From an uncultured Bacteroides sp. (lineage in GTDB: Bacteria > Bacteroidota > Bacteroidia > Bacteroidales > Bacteroidaceae): a stretch of 64,000 nucleotides of DNA. Below the pieces are notes generated by a model, which saw nothing but the letters and a program-made list of their open reading frames with translations, had not been told where the DNA came from and made no database searches. Below are positions 9,428-18,691 of the stretch, piece after piece. Made by a program: the position numbers and the translations under genes. The stretch lies in NCBI GenBank assembly GCA_944320865.1, contig CALUJC010000009.1:17013-81012 (forward strand). The letters are read 5' to 3'. Positions within the stretch are counted from its first letter, which is position 1, and every line of letters begins with the position of its first letter.

Positions 9428-9490
9428 ACGAGTTGGTAAGGCTCCATACAGCTGGATAGGGATACCCAAAGCCTGGCCAACTCGTCTTTT
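9428..9490 (+). terminator. Intrinsic terminator after the TonB-dependent receptor
   Basis: ACGAGTTGG (9428-9436) pairs with CCAACTCGT (9477-9485). AAGGCT and AGCCT extend the stem inside a long loop, and CTTTT follows. Confidence 0.6.
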
Positions 9491-9515
9491 CGGCAACCCA
9501 TTATTGTGTTTTCCC

Positions 9516-9545
9516 AAAACTATCCCAAATCAAGGGATAGTTTTG
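9516..9545 (+). promoter_or_regulatory. Inverted repeat overlapping a -7 box, candidate operator of the metallophosphatase gene
   Basis: AAAACTATCCC (9516-9526) and GGGATAGTTTT (9534-9544) form a perfect 11-bp inverted repeat with a 7-base spacer. The right arm contains TAGTTTTG (9538-9545), which fits the -7 consensus, so a protein bound here would cover the promoter. No clear -33 element is present. Confidence 0.5.
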
Positions 9546-9591
9546 CAGGCAAAAACAAGAATATCCAACTAAATCAAAATAAAACAAAGAA

Positions 9592-10530
9592 ATGAAGAAA
9601 CTATTCCTTTTACTCACCGTCGCCCTGCTGGGCCAGTGGGCATCGGCCCAAGAACCGAAGATAGACTACAGCGTCTACGACGACAAGTGCAACTTCTACA
9701 TCGCCAACGACCTGGGCCGCAACGGCTACTACGACCAGAAGCCCATCGCCGAACTGATGGGCGTGATGGCCGAGGAAGTCGGCCCCGAATGCGTCATCGC
9801 CGCCGGCGACGTCCACCACTTCGAGGGCGTGCGCTCCACGGAAGACCCCCTGTGGATGACCAACTTCGAGCTTATCTACGCGCACCCCGAACTGATGATT
9901 GACTGGTTCCCCATCTGCGGCAACCACGAATACCGGGGCAACACACAGGCAGTCGTGGACTACAGCCGCGTGAGCCGCCGCTGGGAGATGCCCGCCCGCT
10001 ACTACACCAAGTCGTTCAGCGAGGAAGGCACCACCGTGCGCATCGTCTTCATCGACACCACGCCCCTCATCGACAAGTACCGCCAGGAGTTCACCAAGTA
10101 TCCCGATGCCTGCCAGCAGGACATCGACGAACAACTGCGCTGGCTGGACAGCGTGCTTGCCTCGGCCAAGGAAGACTGGGTCGTAGTCGTGGGCCATCAC
10201 CCCATCTACGCCGAGACGTCGAAGGACGACATCGAGCGCCAGGACATGCAACGCCGCGTGGACAGCATCCTGCGCCGCCACAGCAACGTGGCCATGTACA
10301 TCAACGGCCACATCCACAACTTCCAGCACATCCGCATGGCGGGCAGCCCGATAGACTACATCACCAACTCCTCCGGCTCCCTCAGCCGCAAGGTGCAGCC
10401 CGTGGAAGGCACCGTCTTCTGCAGCCCCGAGCCGGGCTTCTCCATCCTCTCCGCCACGCCCACCACGCTGGAGCTGCGCATGATTGACAAGCACGGGCAG
10501 GTGCTGCATACGGTGACGCGGACGAAGTAA
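9592..10530 (+). CDS. Secreted metallophosphoesterase (purple acid phosphatase-like)
   Basis: A 312-residue protein with a cleavable signal peptide (MKKLFLLLTVALLGQWASAQ). Calcineurin-type metal motifs appear in order: AGDVHHFEG, CGNHEYRG, GHHPIYAE and NGHIHNFQH, with the first-motif aspartate apparently in ANDLGRNGYYDQ. The spacing resembles tartrate-resistant/purple acid phosphatases, which hydrolyse phosphomonoesters using a two-metal centre. It should act in the periplasm or at the surface. It follows a TonB-dependent receptor with its own candidate promoter, suggesting that the two release and import products of a phosphorylated compound. This is inference, since no substrate can be read from the sequence. 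Confidence 0.85.
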   Translation: MKKLFLLLTVALLGQWASAQEPKIDYSVYDDKCNFYIANDLGRNGYYDQKPIAELMGVMAEEVGPECVIAAGDVHHFEGVRSTEDPLWMTNFELIYAHPELMIDWFPICGNHEYRGNTQAVVDYSRVSRRWEMPARYYTKSFSEEGTTVRIVFIDTTPLIDKYRQEFTKYPDACQQDIDEQLRWLDSVLASAKEDWVVVVGHHPIYAETSKDDIERQDMQRRVDSILRRHSNVAMYINGHIHNFQHIRMAGSPIDYITNSSGSLSRKVQPVEGTVFCSPEPGFSILSATPTTLELRMIDKHGQVLHTVTRTK

Positions 10531-10561
10531 ATACCGCGCCTCCACATAAGCCGAGTTTTGA

Positions 10562-10600
10562 AAGGGAAGCATCTTTGTAAAGGTGTTTCCCTTACTTTTT
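10562..10600 (+). terminator. Intrinsic terminator after the metallophosphatase gene
   Basis: AAGGGAA (10562-10568) pairs with TTCCCTT (10587-10593), followed by ACTTTTT. Confidence 0.6.
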
Positions 10601-10625
10601 ATGCCTAATGAAGGGAGGTTTCAGC

Positions 10626-10658
10626 GTAATTCTTCATTCTTCGTTCTTCATTCTTCAT
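10626..10658. repeat. Half copy of the GAAGAATGAAG-type end repeat
   Basis: ATTCTTCATTCTTCGTTCTT then CATTCTTCAT is one end of the composite elements seen at 16561-16697, 29630-29765 and 62043-62210. Here it stands alone, just upstream of a promoter. Confidence 0.65.
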
Positions 10659-10668
10659 AGAAATGCAC

Positions 10669-10676
10669 TATCTTTG
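10669..10676 (+). promoter_or_regulatory. Promoter -7 box
   Basis: TATCTTTG, 26 bp before the ATG at 10702. It shows that the upstream in-frame ATG at 10663 cannot be the start. No convincing -33 element is seen because the half repeat occupies that place. Confidence 0.55.
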
Positions 10677-10701
10677 CCCCCACCAAACAACAGATACAGC
10701 T

Positions 10702-11838
10702 ATGGCAATCACCATCCGCAAAGTCAACTCGAAGCGCGACCTGAAGCGCTTCATCCGCTTCAACTACGAACTGTACAAGGGCAACCCCTACTCCGTGCCC
10801 GACCTCTACGACGACATGCTCAACACCTTCAACCCCAAGAAGAACGCCGCCTTTGAGTTTTGCGAGGCCGACTACTTTTTGGCCTACCGCGACGGCCGGC
10901 TGGTGGGGCGCGTGGCGGCCATCATCAACCATAAGGCCAACCAGACGTGGAACAAGAAGGAGGTGCGCTTCGGCTGGATAGACTTTGTGGACGATACCGA
11001 GGTGTCCGAAGCCCTTATCCACACCGTGGAGCAGTGGGGACGGGAGCGCGGCATGACACACATACAAGGCCCGCTGGGCTTTACCGACATGGATGCCGAA
11101 GGCATGCTGGTAGAGGGTTTCGACCAGCTGGGCACCATGGCCACCATCTACAACTACCCCTACTACCCCGCCCACATGGAGCGCCTGGGCTTCGTGAAAG
11201 ACGCCGACTGGGTGGAATACAAGATATACGTGCCCGACGCCATACCGGAAAAGCACCAGCGCATCTCCGACCTCATCCAGCGCAAGTACAACCTCAAGAT
11301 AAAGAAATACACCTCCGGCAAGAAAATCGCCCAAGAATACGGCCAAGCCATCTTCGAGCTGGTCAACGAAGCCTACACCCCCCTGTACGGCTACTCCGCC
11401 CTGACGCAGAGGCAGATTGACCAGTACGTCAAGATGTACCTGCCCATCCTCGACCTGCGCATGGTGACGCTCATCACCGACCAGGACGACCGCCTGGTGG
11501 CCGTGGGCATCTCCATGCCCTCGCTGGCACGCGCCCTGCAGAAGTCCCACGGGCGGCTGCTGCCCTTCGGGTGGTACTACCTGCTCAAGGCCCTGTTCTT
11601 CAAGCGCCGCTCGCACATCCTCGACCTGCTGCTGGTGGCCGTGAAACCGGAGTACCAGAACAAGGGAGTCAACGCCCTGCTCTTCTCCGACCTCATCCCC
11701 GTCTACCAGAAGCTGGGCTTCGAGTACGCCGAAAGCAACCCCGAACTGGAACTGAACGGCAAGGTGCAGGCCCAATGGGGATACTTCAAGACGGAGCAGC
11801 ACAAGCGCCGCCGCGCGTTTGTCAAGGAGATTAGCTAA
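10702..11838 (+). CDS. GNAT-like N-acyltransferase family protein
   Basis: A 378-residue cytoplasmic protein beginning MAITIRKVNSKRDLKRFIRF. The C-terminal third has the acetyl-CoA-binding pattern of GNAT enzymes, VKPEYQNKGVNALLFSDLIP, followed by YQKLGFEYAESNPELELN. An N-terminal half (YFLAYRDGRLVGRVAAIIN) looks like a second GNAT-type sandwich. Relatives in Bacteroidetes are annotated variously as N-acetyltransferase or, misleadingly, GTP cyclohydrolase. The substrate is unknown. The start is set by the -7 box at 10669-10676. It has its own transcription unit, followed by repeat copy 2. Confidence 0.75.
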   Translation: MAITIRKVNSKRDLKRFIRFNYELYKGNPYSVPDLYDDMLNTFNPKKNAAFEFCEADYFLAYRDGRLVGRVAAIINHKANQTWNKKEVRFGWIDFVDDTEVSEALIHTVEQWGRERGMTHIQGPLGFTDMDAEGMLVEGFDQLGTMATIYNYPYYPAHMERLGFVKDADWVEYKIYVPDAIPEKHQRISDLIQRKYNLKIKKYTSGKKIAQEYGQAIFELVNEAYTPLYGYSALTQRQIDQYVKMYLPILDLRMVTLITDQDDRLVAVGISMPSLARALQKSHGRLLPFGWYYLLKALFFKRRSHILDLLLVAVKPEYQNKGVNALLFSDLIPVYQKLGFEYAESNPELELNGKVQAQWGYFKTEQHKRRRAFVKEIS

Positions 11839-11862
11839 CCGTTTACTTCCTCCTCAAGTTTT

Positions 11863-11972
11863 ATTACCTACCCTGTACGGATTTCCGCCGCTCCCGCTTC
11901 GGTCTATAGCGACCTATCTTGACCGAACCAGTACCGAATGGGGTACGACTGGGGTAGGTAGAAGGTACGAAG
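11863..11972 (-). repeat. Dispersed intergenic repeat, copy 2
   Basis: On the minus strand it contains GTCGTACCCCATTCGGTACT followed by a longer CTTCG-type stem region (GACCGAAGCGGGAGCGGCGG) and the flank shared with copy 1. It sits in the 411-bp gap between the GNAT gene and parE. The rest of that gap up to the parE promoter shows nothing I recognise. Confidence 0.75.
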
Positions 11973-12178
11973 GTGATAAATTTTCGATAGAGACAAACCA
12001 CGCATTACGCTGACAACCAGCATGGAGCACAGACAGAGATATTGTCATTTCGAGTAAACAGAGCACTTTTCAGTGTAAGGATGTGTGATACAGGGCGTAA
12101 AGAATATTGTATATGTTTCCACAAGACAAGCCCTTTGCCCAAGTAACCCCATTGTTTGGCCAAGGCGGGGGCAAAGTA

Positions 12179-12208
12179 TTGCAGTTTGCCTTTTTTTGCG
12201 TAACTTTG
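12179..12208 (+). promoter_or_regulatory. Promoter of parE
   Basis: TTG at 12179-12181, 19 bases, TAACTTTG at 12201-12208. The gene start is 41 bp further on. Confidence 0.7.
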
Positions 12209-12249
12209 CCAACGAAGCCCCCAAAACAGGCGGGCAGGCAACAGATATT

Positions 12250-14196
12250 ATGGACGACAGCTACAAAAATATGACCTTACCCTTGGAAGAGGGAACAGAC
12301 CCGCAGCAGGAGGCCGCTCCTGCCGTGGACTATACCGACGAAAACATACGCCACTTGGACGACATGGAGCATATCCGTGTCCGCTCGGGCATGTACATAG
12401 GCCGCCTGGGCGACGGCTCGCAAAGCGACGATGGCATCTACGTGCTGCTGAAGGAAGTGATGGACAACTCTATCGACGAGTTCAAGATGGGCGCCGGGAA
12501 GCGGATAGAGGTGAACATAGAAGGCAACCTGCGCGTCAGTGTACGCGACTACGGGCGGGGCATCCCCCAGGGCAAGCTCATCGAGGCGGTGAGCAAGCTG
12601 AACACCGGCGGCAAATATGATTCGAAGGCTTTCAAGAAAAGCGTCGGCCTGAACGGCGTGGGCATCAAGGCGGTAAACGCCCTGAGCAGCCGATTTGAGG
12701 TGCGCAGCTATCGCGACGGCAAGGTGCGCACGGCTATCTTCGAGCGCGGGGTGCTGCAAAGCGACGTGACGGAAGACAGCACGGAGGAAACCGGCACCTA
12801 CATCTTCTTCGAGCCGGACGATACCCTGTTCCTGAACTACAGCTTCCAGCCCCAATTCGTAGAAACCTTGCTGCGCAACTACACCTACCTCAACACGGGG
12901 CTGACCTTCGTCTACAACGGGCAGCGCATCCTCTCGCGCCACGGCCTGGAAGACTTGCTGAAGGACAACATGACCAGCGAGGGCCTGTATGACATCGTAC
13001 ACCTCAAGGGCGAGGACATCGAGATTGCCTTTACCCACACCAACCAATATGGCGAGGAGTACTACTCCTTTGTCAACGGGCAGCACACCACACAGGGCGG
13101 CACCCACCAGACGGCCCTGAAAGAACACCTGGCGCGCACCATCAAGGAGTTCTACAACAAGAACTTCGAGTATGCCGACATCCGCAACGGACTGGTGGCC
13201 GCCATTGCCATCAACGTGGAAGAACCCATGTTCGAGAGCCAGACCAAGACGAAGCTGGGCAGCAACAACATGTGGCCCGCCGTGCCCCAGGAAGGCAAGG
13301 CGGCAGGCCCCACCATCAACAAGTACGTGGGCGACTTCATCAAGACCGAGGTCGACAACTACCTGCACAAGAACCCGCTGATGGCCGAGGTGATGCTGCA
13401 AAAAATACAGGATTCCGAAAAAGAGCGCAAAGCCATTGCCGGGGTCACCAAGCTGGCCCGCGAGCGCGCCAAGAAGGCCAACCTGCACAACCGCAAGCTG
13501 CGCGATTGCCGCTATCACCTGAACGACGGCAAAGGCAAAGAGCAGGAAGCGGAATCGTGCATCTTCATCACCGAGGGCGACTCCGCCAGCGGCTCCATCA
13601 CCAAGAGCCGCGACGTCAATACGCAAGCCGTCTTCTCCTTGCGCGGAAAGCCCCTCAACTGCTACGGGCTTACCAAGAAAGTAGTCTACGACAATGAGGA
13701 GTTCAACCTCCTGCAAGCAGCCCTCAACATTGAGGACGGCATGGAAGGCTTGCGCTACAACAAGGTCATCGTGGCCACCGATGCAGATGTGGACGGCATG
13801 CACATCCGCCTGCTCATGATTACCTTCTTCCTGCAATTCTTCCCCGACCTCATCAAGAAGGGGCACGTCTACATCTTGCAGACGCCCCTGTTCCGCGTGC
13901 GCAACAAGAAGAAAACCGCCTATTGTTACACCGAAGAAGAACGCCTCGCAGCCATCAGCTCGCTGGGACCCAATCCGGAAATTACCCGCTTCAAGGGCTT
14001 AGGTGAAATCTCCCCTGACGAGTTCCGCCACTTCATCGGCAAGGACATGCGCCTGGAGCAAGTCACCCTGCGCAAGACCGACCTCGTGAAAGAACTGCTG
14101 GAATTCTACATGGGCAAGAACACCATGGAGCGGCAGAACTTCATCATCCAGAACCTGGTGGTGGAAGAGGATTTGGTGAAGGAAGAGGCATTTTAG
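12250..14196 (+). CDS. parE: DNA topoisomerase IV subunit B (ParE)
   Basis: A 648-residue type IIA topoisomerase ATPase subunit. The GHKL ATP site is visible ([39 protein letters not shown]), as is a transducer-domain lysine region ([10 protein letters not shown]). The TOPRIM domain follows, with TEGDSASGS and [13 protein letters not shown]. The C-terminus ends soon after the TOPRIM region, the short form expected of ParE/GyrB. ParE is preferred because the usual Bacteroides neighbour coaD follows, but sequence alone does not strictly exclude GyrB. It works with ParC, not in this window, to unlink daughter chromosomes. ATG 12250 is chosen because the promoter lies at 12179-12208. Confidence 0.9.
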   Translation: MDDSYKNMTLPLEEGTDPQQEAAPAVDYTDENIRHLDDMEHIRVRSGMYIGRLGDGSQSDDGIYVLLKEVMDNSIDEFKMGAGKRIEVNIEGNLRVSVRDYGRGIPQGKLIEAVSKLNTGGKYDSKAFKKSVGLNGVGIKAVNALSSRFEVRSYRDGKVRTAIFERGVLQSDVTEDSTEETGTYIFFEPDDTLFLNYSFQPQFVETLLRNYTYLNTGLTFVYNGQRILSRHGLEDLLKDNMTSEGLYDIVHLKGEDIEIAFTHTNQYGEEYYSFVNGQHTTQGGTHQTALKEHLARTIKEFYNKNFEYADIRNGLVAAIAINVEEPMFESQTKTKLGSNNMWPAVPQEGKAAGPTINKYVGDFIKTEVDNYLHKNPLMAEVMLQKIQDSEKERKAIAGVTKLARERAKKANLHNRKLRDCRYHLNDGKGKEQEAESCIFITEGDSASGSITKSRDVNTQAVFSLRGKPLNCYGLTKKVVYDNEEFNLLQAALNIEDGMEGLRYNKVIVATDADVDGMHIRLLMITFFLQFFPDLIKKGHVYILQTPLFRVRNKKKTAYCYTEEERLAAISSLGPNPEITRFKGLGEISPDEFRHFIGKDMRLEQVTLRKTDLVKELLEFYMGKNTMERQNFIIQNLVVEEDLVKEEAF

Positions 14197-14274
14197 AGCC
14201 TGGACAACAAAGGGAATGTCCTGCAAACAAACTAAAAAAGTAGGTATCCGCCTTTCACTCTCGGGAATAACCTG

Positions 14275-14282
14275 TATCTTTG
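14275..14282 (+). promoter_or_regulatory. Promoter -7 box of coaD
   Basis: TATCTTTG, 28 bp before the coaD ATG. No clear -33 element. Confidence 0.55.
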
Positions 14283-14310
14283 CCGCTTGTAACCAAAACG
14301 AAACAGTGTT

Positions 14311-14823
14311 ATGACACGAGCCATATTCCCCGGTACTTTCGACCCCTTCACCGCTGGCCATGCGTCGGTGGTGAAGCGTGCCTTGACGTTTATCGACGAA
14401 ATCGTCATCGCCATCGGGGTCAATGAAAACAAGAACACCCACTTCCCCGTGGAAAAGCGCAAACGCATGATTGCCGACTACTACAAAGACAATCCCCGCG
14501 TCCGCGTCGATGCCTACGACAGCCTCACCATCGACTTCGCCCGCAAGGTGAATGCCAACCTTATCATCCGAGGCATACGCACCGTCAAAGACTTTGAGTA
14601 CGAAGAGACCATTGCCGACATCAACCGTAAGCTGACGGGCATTGAAACCATCCTGCTCTTCACGGAGCCCGAACTGACCTGTGTCAGCTCCACCATAGTG
14701 CGCGAATTGTTGAGTTTCAAGAAAGACATCACCCAGTTCCTCCCGGAGGGCATGAAGCTGGACGATACCCCTGCCACGCCCCCCTGTGAGGCCGATAGCG
14801 ATACTTTCCTTGCGGGGCGTTGA
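14311..14823 (+). CDS. coaD: Pantetheine-phosphate adenylyltransferase
   Basis: This 170-residue enzyme transfers AMP from ATP to 4'-phosphopantetheine, the fourth step of coenzyme A synthesis. The nucleotidyltransferase signature [13 protein letters not shown] is at the N-terminus (residues 8-20). [16 protein letters not shown] and the [10 protein letters not shown]-equivalent [17 protein letters not shown] are the other conserved blocks. The length is normal plus a short extra tail ([20 protein letters not shown]). The TGA stop codon overlaps the first unit of a 22-bp-period palindromic array. Confidence 0.95.
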   Translation: MTRAIFPGTFDPFTAGHASVVKRALTFIDEIVIAIGVNENKNTHFPVEKRKRMIADYYKDNPRVRVDAYDSLTIDFARKVNANLIIRGIRTVKDFEYEETIADINRKLTGIETILLFTEPELTCVSSTIVRELLSFKKDITQFLPEGMKLDDTPATPPCEADSDTFLAGR

Positions 14824-14906
14824 CACCTGTGCTAAGTGTCGCCGACACTTGTGCTAAGTGTCACTGACACCTGTGCTAAGTGTCACGGACACTTGTGCTA
14901 AGTGTC
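14822..14906. repeat. 22-bp-period palindromic array A
   Basis: Four units start at 14822, 14844, 14866 and 14888. Each is GACACYTGTGCTAAGTGTC (7-bp stem, 5-base loop) plus a 3-base linker (GCC, ACT, ACG, GGA). The first base pairs overlap the coaD stop codon. Confidence 0.9.
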
Positions 14907-14952
14907 GGAACCCTCCAAGCAAGGCATCCAAAATGTAAAACAATATAACCGC

Positions 14953-16566
14953 ATGAAGATAATTACCGCAACCAAGACACTCGCCCTGGCCGCGCTGCTG
15001 GGCCTCGCGGCCTGCCCCGCCAAAAGCCAAGGCAACCTGCCCCTGCGCAAGCTGCAAATGGCCGAGTTTGCCATCAACCGCCTGTACGTTGACACAGTCA
15101 ATGAAAACCAGCTTGTAGAGCACGCCATTATCGGCATGCTTGAACACCTTGACCCCCACTCCACCTACACCGACCCCGAGGAGACCCGGGCCATGAGCCA
15201 GCCCCTGGAAGGCAACTTTGAAGGCATCGGCATCCAGTTCCAGATGATAGAAGACACGCTGCTCGTCATCCAACCAGTCAGTGGGGGACCGTCGGAGAAG
15301 GCGGGCATACTGGCCGGCGACCGCATCACCGCCGTCAACGACACCGCCATAGCCGGCGTAAAGATGAGCACGGAAGACATCATGAGCCGCCTGCGCGGCC
15401 CCAAGGGCTCGGAGGTGAACCTCACCATCGTGCGCCGCGGCGTAGGCCAGCCCCTGCCCTTCACCGTGAAGCGCGACAAGATACCCATCTACAGCCTCGA
15501 CGCCGCTTACCTCATTGAGCCCCGCACGGGCTACATACGCATCAACCGCTTCGGCGCCACTACCCCCGACGAGTTTGCCGACGCCCTGAAACGCTTGCAA
15601 CAGCAAGGCATGCGCGACCTCATCCTCGACCTGCAGGGCAACGGAGGCGGCTACCTCAACGCCGCCATCGACCTGGCCAACGAATTTCTGGAGCAAAAAG
15701 ACCTGATAGTCTACACCCAAGGCCGTGCCGAACGCCAGAACAACTTCCACGCCAAAGGCTCCGGACGCTTTAAGCAAGGGCGCCTCGTGGTGCTGGTCGA
15801 CGAATACTCGGCCTCGGCCAGCGAAATCGTCACCGGAGCCATACAAGACCACGACCGCGGCGTCGTCGTAGGCCGGCGCACCTTTGGCAAAGGGCTGGTG
15901 CAACGCCCCATACCCCTGCCCGACGGCTCCATGATACGCCTCACCGTGGCACGCTACTACACCCCTGCCGGACGCTGCATACAGAAGCCCTATGACGCCG
16001 CTGAAGGCCAGGACATGCTGGAGCAATACCACCGCGACCTGCTGGAACGCTTCAACCACGGCGAACTGATGCACGCCGACAGCATACACTTCCCCGACTC
16101 GCTGAAGTACCACACCCTGCGCCTTGCCCGCACAGTCTACGGCGGAGGGGGCATCATGCCCGACATCTTCGTGCCCATCGACACTGCCCAATACACCGAC
16201 TACCACCGCCAGCTGGCAGCGCGCGGCATCATCATCCGCAGCACCACGGGCTACATAGAGCAACACCGCCAGGAGCTGAAACAACGCTACCCGGACTTCG
16301 ACACCTTCAACCGGGACTTCCAGATAGACGATGCCTTCCTGGCCCATATGCGCGCCCTGGTCGACAAGGAAAAGGTAGAGTTCCACGAAGCCCAATACGC
16401 CCGCTCCCTGCCCCTCATCAAGACACAGCTGAAGGCCCTCATAGCCCGCGACCTGTGGGACATGAGCGAGTACTTCCAGGTGATGAACGCCACCGACCAC
16501 ACCGTGCAGCAAGCCCTAAAGGTGCTGCGCGAGGGCATGTATGAAAGGATAATCCCAAATAAATGA
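14953..16566 (+). CDS. S41 family C-terminal processing protease (lipoprotein)
   Basis: A 537-residue exported serine protease. The N-terminus MKIITATKTLALAALLGLAAC ends in a lipobox, so it is probably lipid-anchored. A PDZ domain follows (GIGIQFQMIEDTLLVIQPVS, AGILAGDRITAVND), then the tail-specific protease core: GYIRINRFG, LILDLQGNGGG, the catalytic serine in EYSASASEIVTG, and a lysine in RTFGKGLVQ that forms the Ser-Lys dyad. Length and order are normal for Bacteroidetes S41 enzymes. ATG 14953 is chosen because the upstream in-frame codon at 14902 would place the repeat array inside the leader and hide the signal sequence. It is probably co-transcribed with coaD through the array. Confidence 0.9.
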   Translation: MKIITATKTLALAALLGLAACPAKSQGNLPLRKLQMAEFAINRLYVDTVNENQLVEHAIIGMLEHLDPHSTYTDPEETRAMSQPLEGNFEGIGIQFQMIEDTLLVIQPVSGGPSEKAGILAGDRITAVNDTAIAGVKMSTEDIMSRLRGPKGSEVNLTIVRRGVGQPLPFTVKRDKIPIYSLDAAYLIEPRTGYIRINRFGATTPDEFADALKRLQQQGMRDLILDLQGNGGGYLNAAIDLANEFLEQKDLIVYTQGRAERQNNFHAKGSGRFKQGRLVVLVDEYSASASEIVTGAIQDHDRGVVVGRRTFGKGLVQRPIPLPDGSMIRLTVARYYTPAGRCIQKPYDAAEGQDMLEQYHRDLLERFNHGELMHADSIHFPDSLKYHTLRLARTVYGGGGIMPDIFVPIDTAQYTDYHRQLAARGIIIRSTTGYIEQHRQELKQRYPDFDTFNRDFQIDDAFLAHMRALVDKEKVEFHEAQYARSLPLIKTQLKALIARDLWDMSEYFQVMNATDHTVQQALKVLREGMYERIIPNK

Positions 16567-16697
16567 AGAACTAAAAATGAAGAATGAAGAATTGTCATGC
16601 AGGCATCCCTGAGAATTCTTCATTTTGCGCAAAGCGCAATTCTTCATTCTTCATTTAAAAGAATTCTTCATTCTTCGTTCTTCATTCTTCATTTACC
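16561..16697. repeat. Composite inverted-repeat element 1 (GAAGAATGAAG ends)
   Basis: A left part (AATGAAGAACTAAAAATGAA, GAATGAAGAATT) and a right part (GAATTCTTCATTCTTCGTTC, TTCATTCTTCAT) are inverted relative to each other. Between them lies CATTTTGCGCAAAGCGCAAT. It fills the whole space between two convergent genes and overlaps the S41 stop codon. The closest relative is at 29630-29765. Confidence 0.75.
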
Positions 16698-17378
16698 TTA
16701 CTTTTCCCCGGCAATGCCCTTCCACACCAGCGCGCTGAGGGCAGCGCCCACAAACGGGGCAACGATGAACAGCCACAACTGCGACAGGGCCACGCCGCCG
16801 TCGAAGAGAGCCGGACCTATGCTGCGTGCCGGGTTGACCGACGTACCCGTGATGGGGATGCACACAATGTGGATGAGCACCAGCGACAGCCCTATGGCCA
16901 GTCCGGCCAGCTGGCCTGCCCCCCGCTTCTCATCCGTAGTGCCCAGCACCACCAGCACGAAGATAAACGTAAAGACCGCCTCGGCAATGAAAGCCTGCAC
17001 CATCATGCCGTCCTGGTAGCTGTTGCTGCCCGTCTCCGTAGGCCCGCCATGCGCGCCCGTCGAAACCAGCAAGAACAGAATGGCCGACCCAATGATGGCC
17101 CCGATGACCTGGAACAGCATGTACATGCCCGCATCCTTGCCGCTCATCCGGCCGGACAGGTACACGCCCAGCGTAATGGCCGGGTTGATGTGGCACCCCG
17201 AAATGCCCCCGATGGTATAAGCCATGGCCACCACCGCCAAGCCGAAGGCCAACGCCACGCCCAGCGTACCGACACCTGCGCCCACCGTCCCTGCCACGCT
17301 GCCGGCAAAGACCGCGCTGCCGCATCCCATGAGGACGAGCACCATCGTCCCCACCATTTCTGCAATGTACTTTTTCAT
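16698..17378 (-). CDS. aqpZ: MIP family aquaporin (AqpZ-like)
   Basis: This 226-residue membrane channel has six expected helices and both half-helix signatures, SGCHINPAITLGVY (first NPA) and GTSVNPARSIGPALF (second NPA with the selectivity-filter arginine). Small residues and a histidine-containing filter suit a water channel rather than a glycerol facilitator. I call it AqpZ-like on length and motif spacing. It starts MKKYIAEMVGTMVLVLMGCG. Its 3' end faces the S41 protease gene across composite repeat element 1. No regulatory site is obvious upstream. Confidence 0.9.
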   Translation of the reverse strand: MKKYIAEMVGTMVLVLMGCGSAVFAGSVAGTVGAGVGTLGVALAFGLAVVAMAYTIGGISGCHINPAITLGVYLSGRMSGKDAGMYMLFQVIGAIIGSAILFLLVSTGAHGGPTETGSNSYQDGMMVQAFIAEAVFTFIFVLVVLGTTDEKRGAGQLAGLAIGLSLVLIHIVCIPITGTSVNPARSIGPALFDGGVALSQLWLFIVAPFVGAALSALVWKGIAGEK

Positions 17379-17529
17379 AACGTCATTATTTTAATAGGTT
17401 ATTCACCCTCAAAAATAGGCAATAAAAGCATAGGTTGTTCTCCCCGGCCCGGATTTTTTGTCACACGCTCCGCCCGCCCGGCCCCCGAACATTCCAAAAT
17501 CCTTACACATCCGCCATCCACCCGACACC

Positions 17530-17615
17530 GACCTCAGTCGTACCCCATTCGTACCCCATTCGGTACTCCTTCGCTCCGGCTTCGGCCCTATGGAGCGGAA
17601 AAAGACCGTACAAAG
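17530..17615 (+). repeat. Dispersed intergenic repeat, copy 3
   Basis: Contains CAGTCGTACCCCATTCGTAC, CCCATTCGGTACTCCTTCGC and GGCTTCGGCCCTATGGAGCG. The CTCCGGCTTCGGCCCTATGGAG stretch can fold. The rest of the 488-bp gap between aqpZ and sdhC, apart from the promoter at 17767-17796, shows nothing I can identify. Confidence 0.8.
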
Positions 17616-17766
17616 CAGGGCGCAGTTTCCGGGCCGGCCGAAAGGCATTGGCAGTTCACTTTTCCTGTTCCCCCCGGCATAAACGCAATGTATGCGCAAG
17701 AAGGCCCTTGCACAATATTCAGATGAAAGAGCCGCACAAGCATTACGGAATTATTTCCTTAATCGC

Positions 17767-17796
17767 TTGGTTTCTCAAGGTTTTTCCCTACCTTTG
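17767..17796 (+). promoter_or_regulatory. Promoter of the sdhCAB operon
   Basis: TTG at 17767-17769, 19 bases, TACCTTTG at 17789-17796: a near-ideal phylum-type promoter 70 bp before sdhC. Confidence 0.75.
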
Positions 17797-17866
17797 CAGG
17801 AAAATGGAGGAATACCGTTCAGAAAAAACAATTTCTAACTATTAAATAACTTTAATTCAATCATTT

Positions 17867-18556
17867 ATGTGGTTAAGTAATTCATCTGTAGGAAGGAAAG
17901 TGGTGATGAGCGTTACCGGCATCGCCCTCGTCCTGTTTCTGACGTTTCACATGGCGATGAATCTGGTTGCCCTCGTTTCTGCAAGCGGGTACAACGCCGT
18001 GTGTGAGTTCTTGGGAGCTAACTGGTATGCCGTGGCCGGCACCCTGGCGCTGGCCGTGCTGTTCGTCATCCACCTCATCTACGCCTTCTGGCTGACGATG
18101 CAGAACCGCCGTGCGCGCGGTGCCGAACACTATGCCGTCACCGAACGCCGCAAGGAAGTGGAATGGGCTTCCCAAAACATGCTGGTGCTGGGTCTGATTG
18201 TCATCCTGGGCCTGATTCTGCACTTGGTTAACTTCTGGTCCAACATGATGTTGCCCGAGCTGATGCACGACATGGGCATGCATGCCGACACGATGGCATT
18301 GGCCTACGCCGCCGATGGCATCCACCACATTGAGAAGACCTTCGCCAACCCCGTGTTCGTGGTCCTCTACCTCATCTGGCTGGCCGCCCTGTGGTTCCAC
18401 CTGACCCACGGCTTCTGGAGCGCCATGCAGACGCTGGGTTGGAACAACAAGGTTTGGATCAACCGTTGGCAGTGCATCTCCAACATCTACGCTACCATCG
18501 TAGTGGCTTGCTTCGCCCTGGTAGTAGTTGTGTTCTACATCAAATCACTGTTGTAA
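17867..18556 (+). CDS. sdhC: Succinate dehydrogenase/fumarate reductase cytochrome b subunit
   Basis: A 229-residue integral membrane subunit with about five hydrophobic helices (for example VVMSVTGIALVLFLTFHMAM, TLALAVLFVIHLIYAFWLTM, ATIVVACFALVVVVFYIKSL). Histidines in FHMAMNL, VIHLIYAF and WFHLTHGFWSAM are placed to bind haem b, as in the single-subunit diheme cytochrome of Wolinella/Bacteroides fumarate reductase. It anchors the flavoprotein and iron-sulphur subunits and passes electrons from menaquinol. It is first of three genes, 135 bp before the A subunit. In Bacteroides this complex is mainly a fumarate reductase of anaerobic respiration. Confidence 0.95.
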   Translation: MWLSNSSVGRKVVMSVTGIALVLFLTFHMAMNLVALVSASGYNAVCEFLGANWYAVAGTLALAVLFVIHLIYAFWLTMQNRRARGAEHYAVTERRKEVEWASQNMLVLGLIVILGLILHLVNFWSNMMLPELMHDMGMHADTMALAYAADGIHHIEKTFANPVFVVLYLIWLAALWFHLTHGFWSAMQTLGWNNKVWINRWQCISNIYATIVVACFALVVVVFYIKSLL

Positions 18557-18691
18557 GTTTATAAGTTATTAAGTTATTGAGTTATAGCGTTTCTTTTGAG
18601 GCCGTAAGCCTTGGCTTCTCCAACCAACGGGTAACTCCAAAAACGAACTTACAAACTAATAAACTATCGAACTAAAAAAACTAAAATCATT

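Noticed and set aside
6587-10530. A SusC/SusD polysaccharide utilisation locus next to the HTCS
   Set aside because: The receptor is not of SusC type, no SusD lipoprotein follows, and the partner is a phosphatase rather than a glycosidase.
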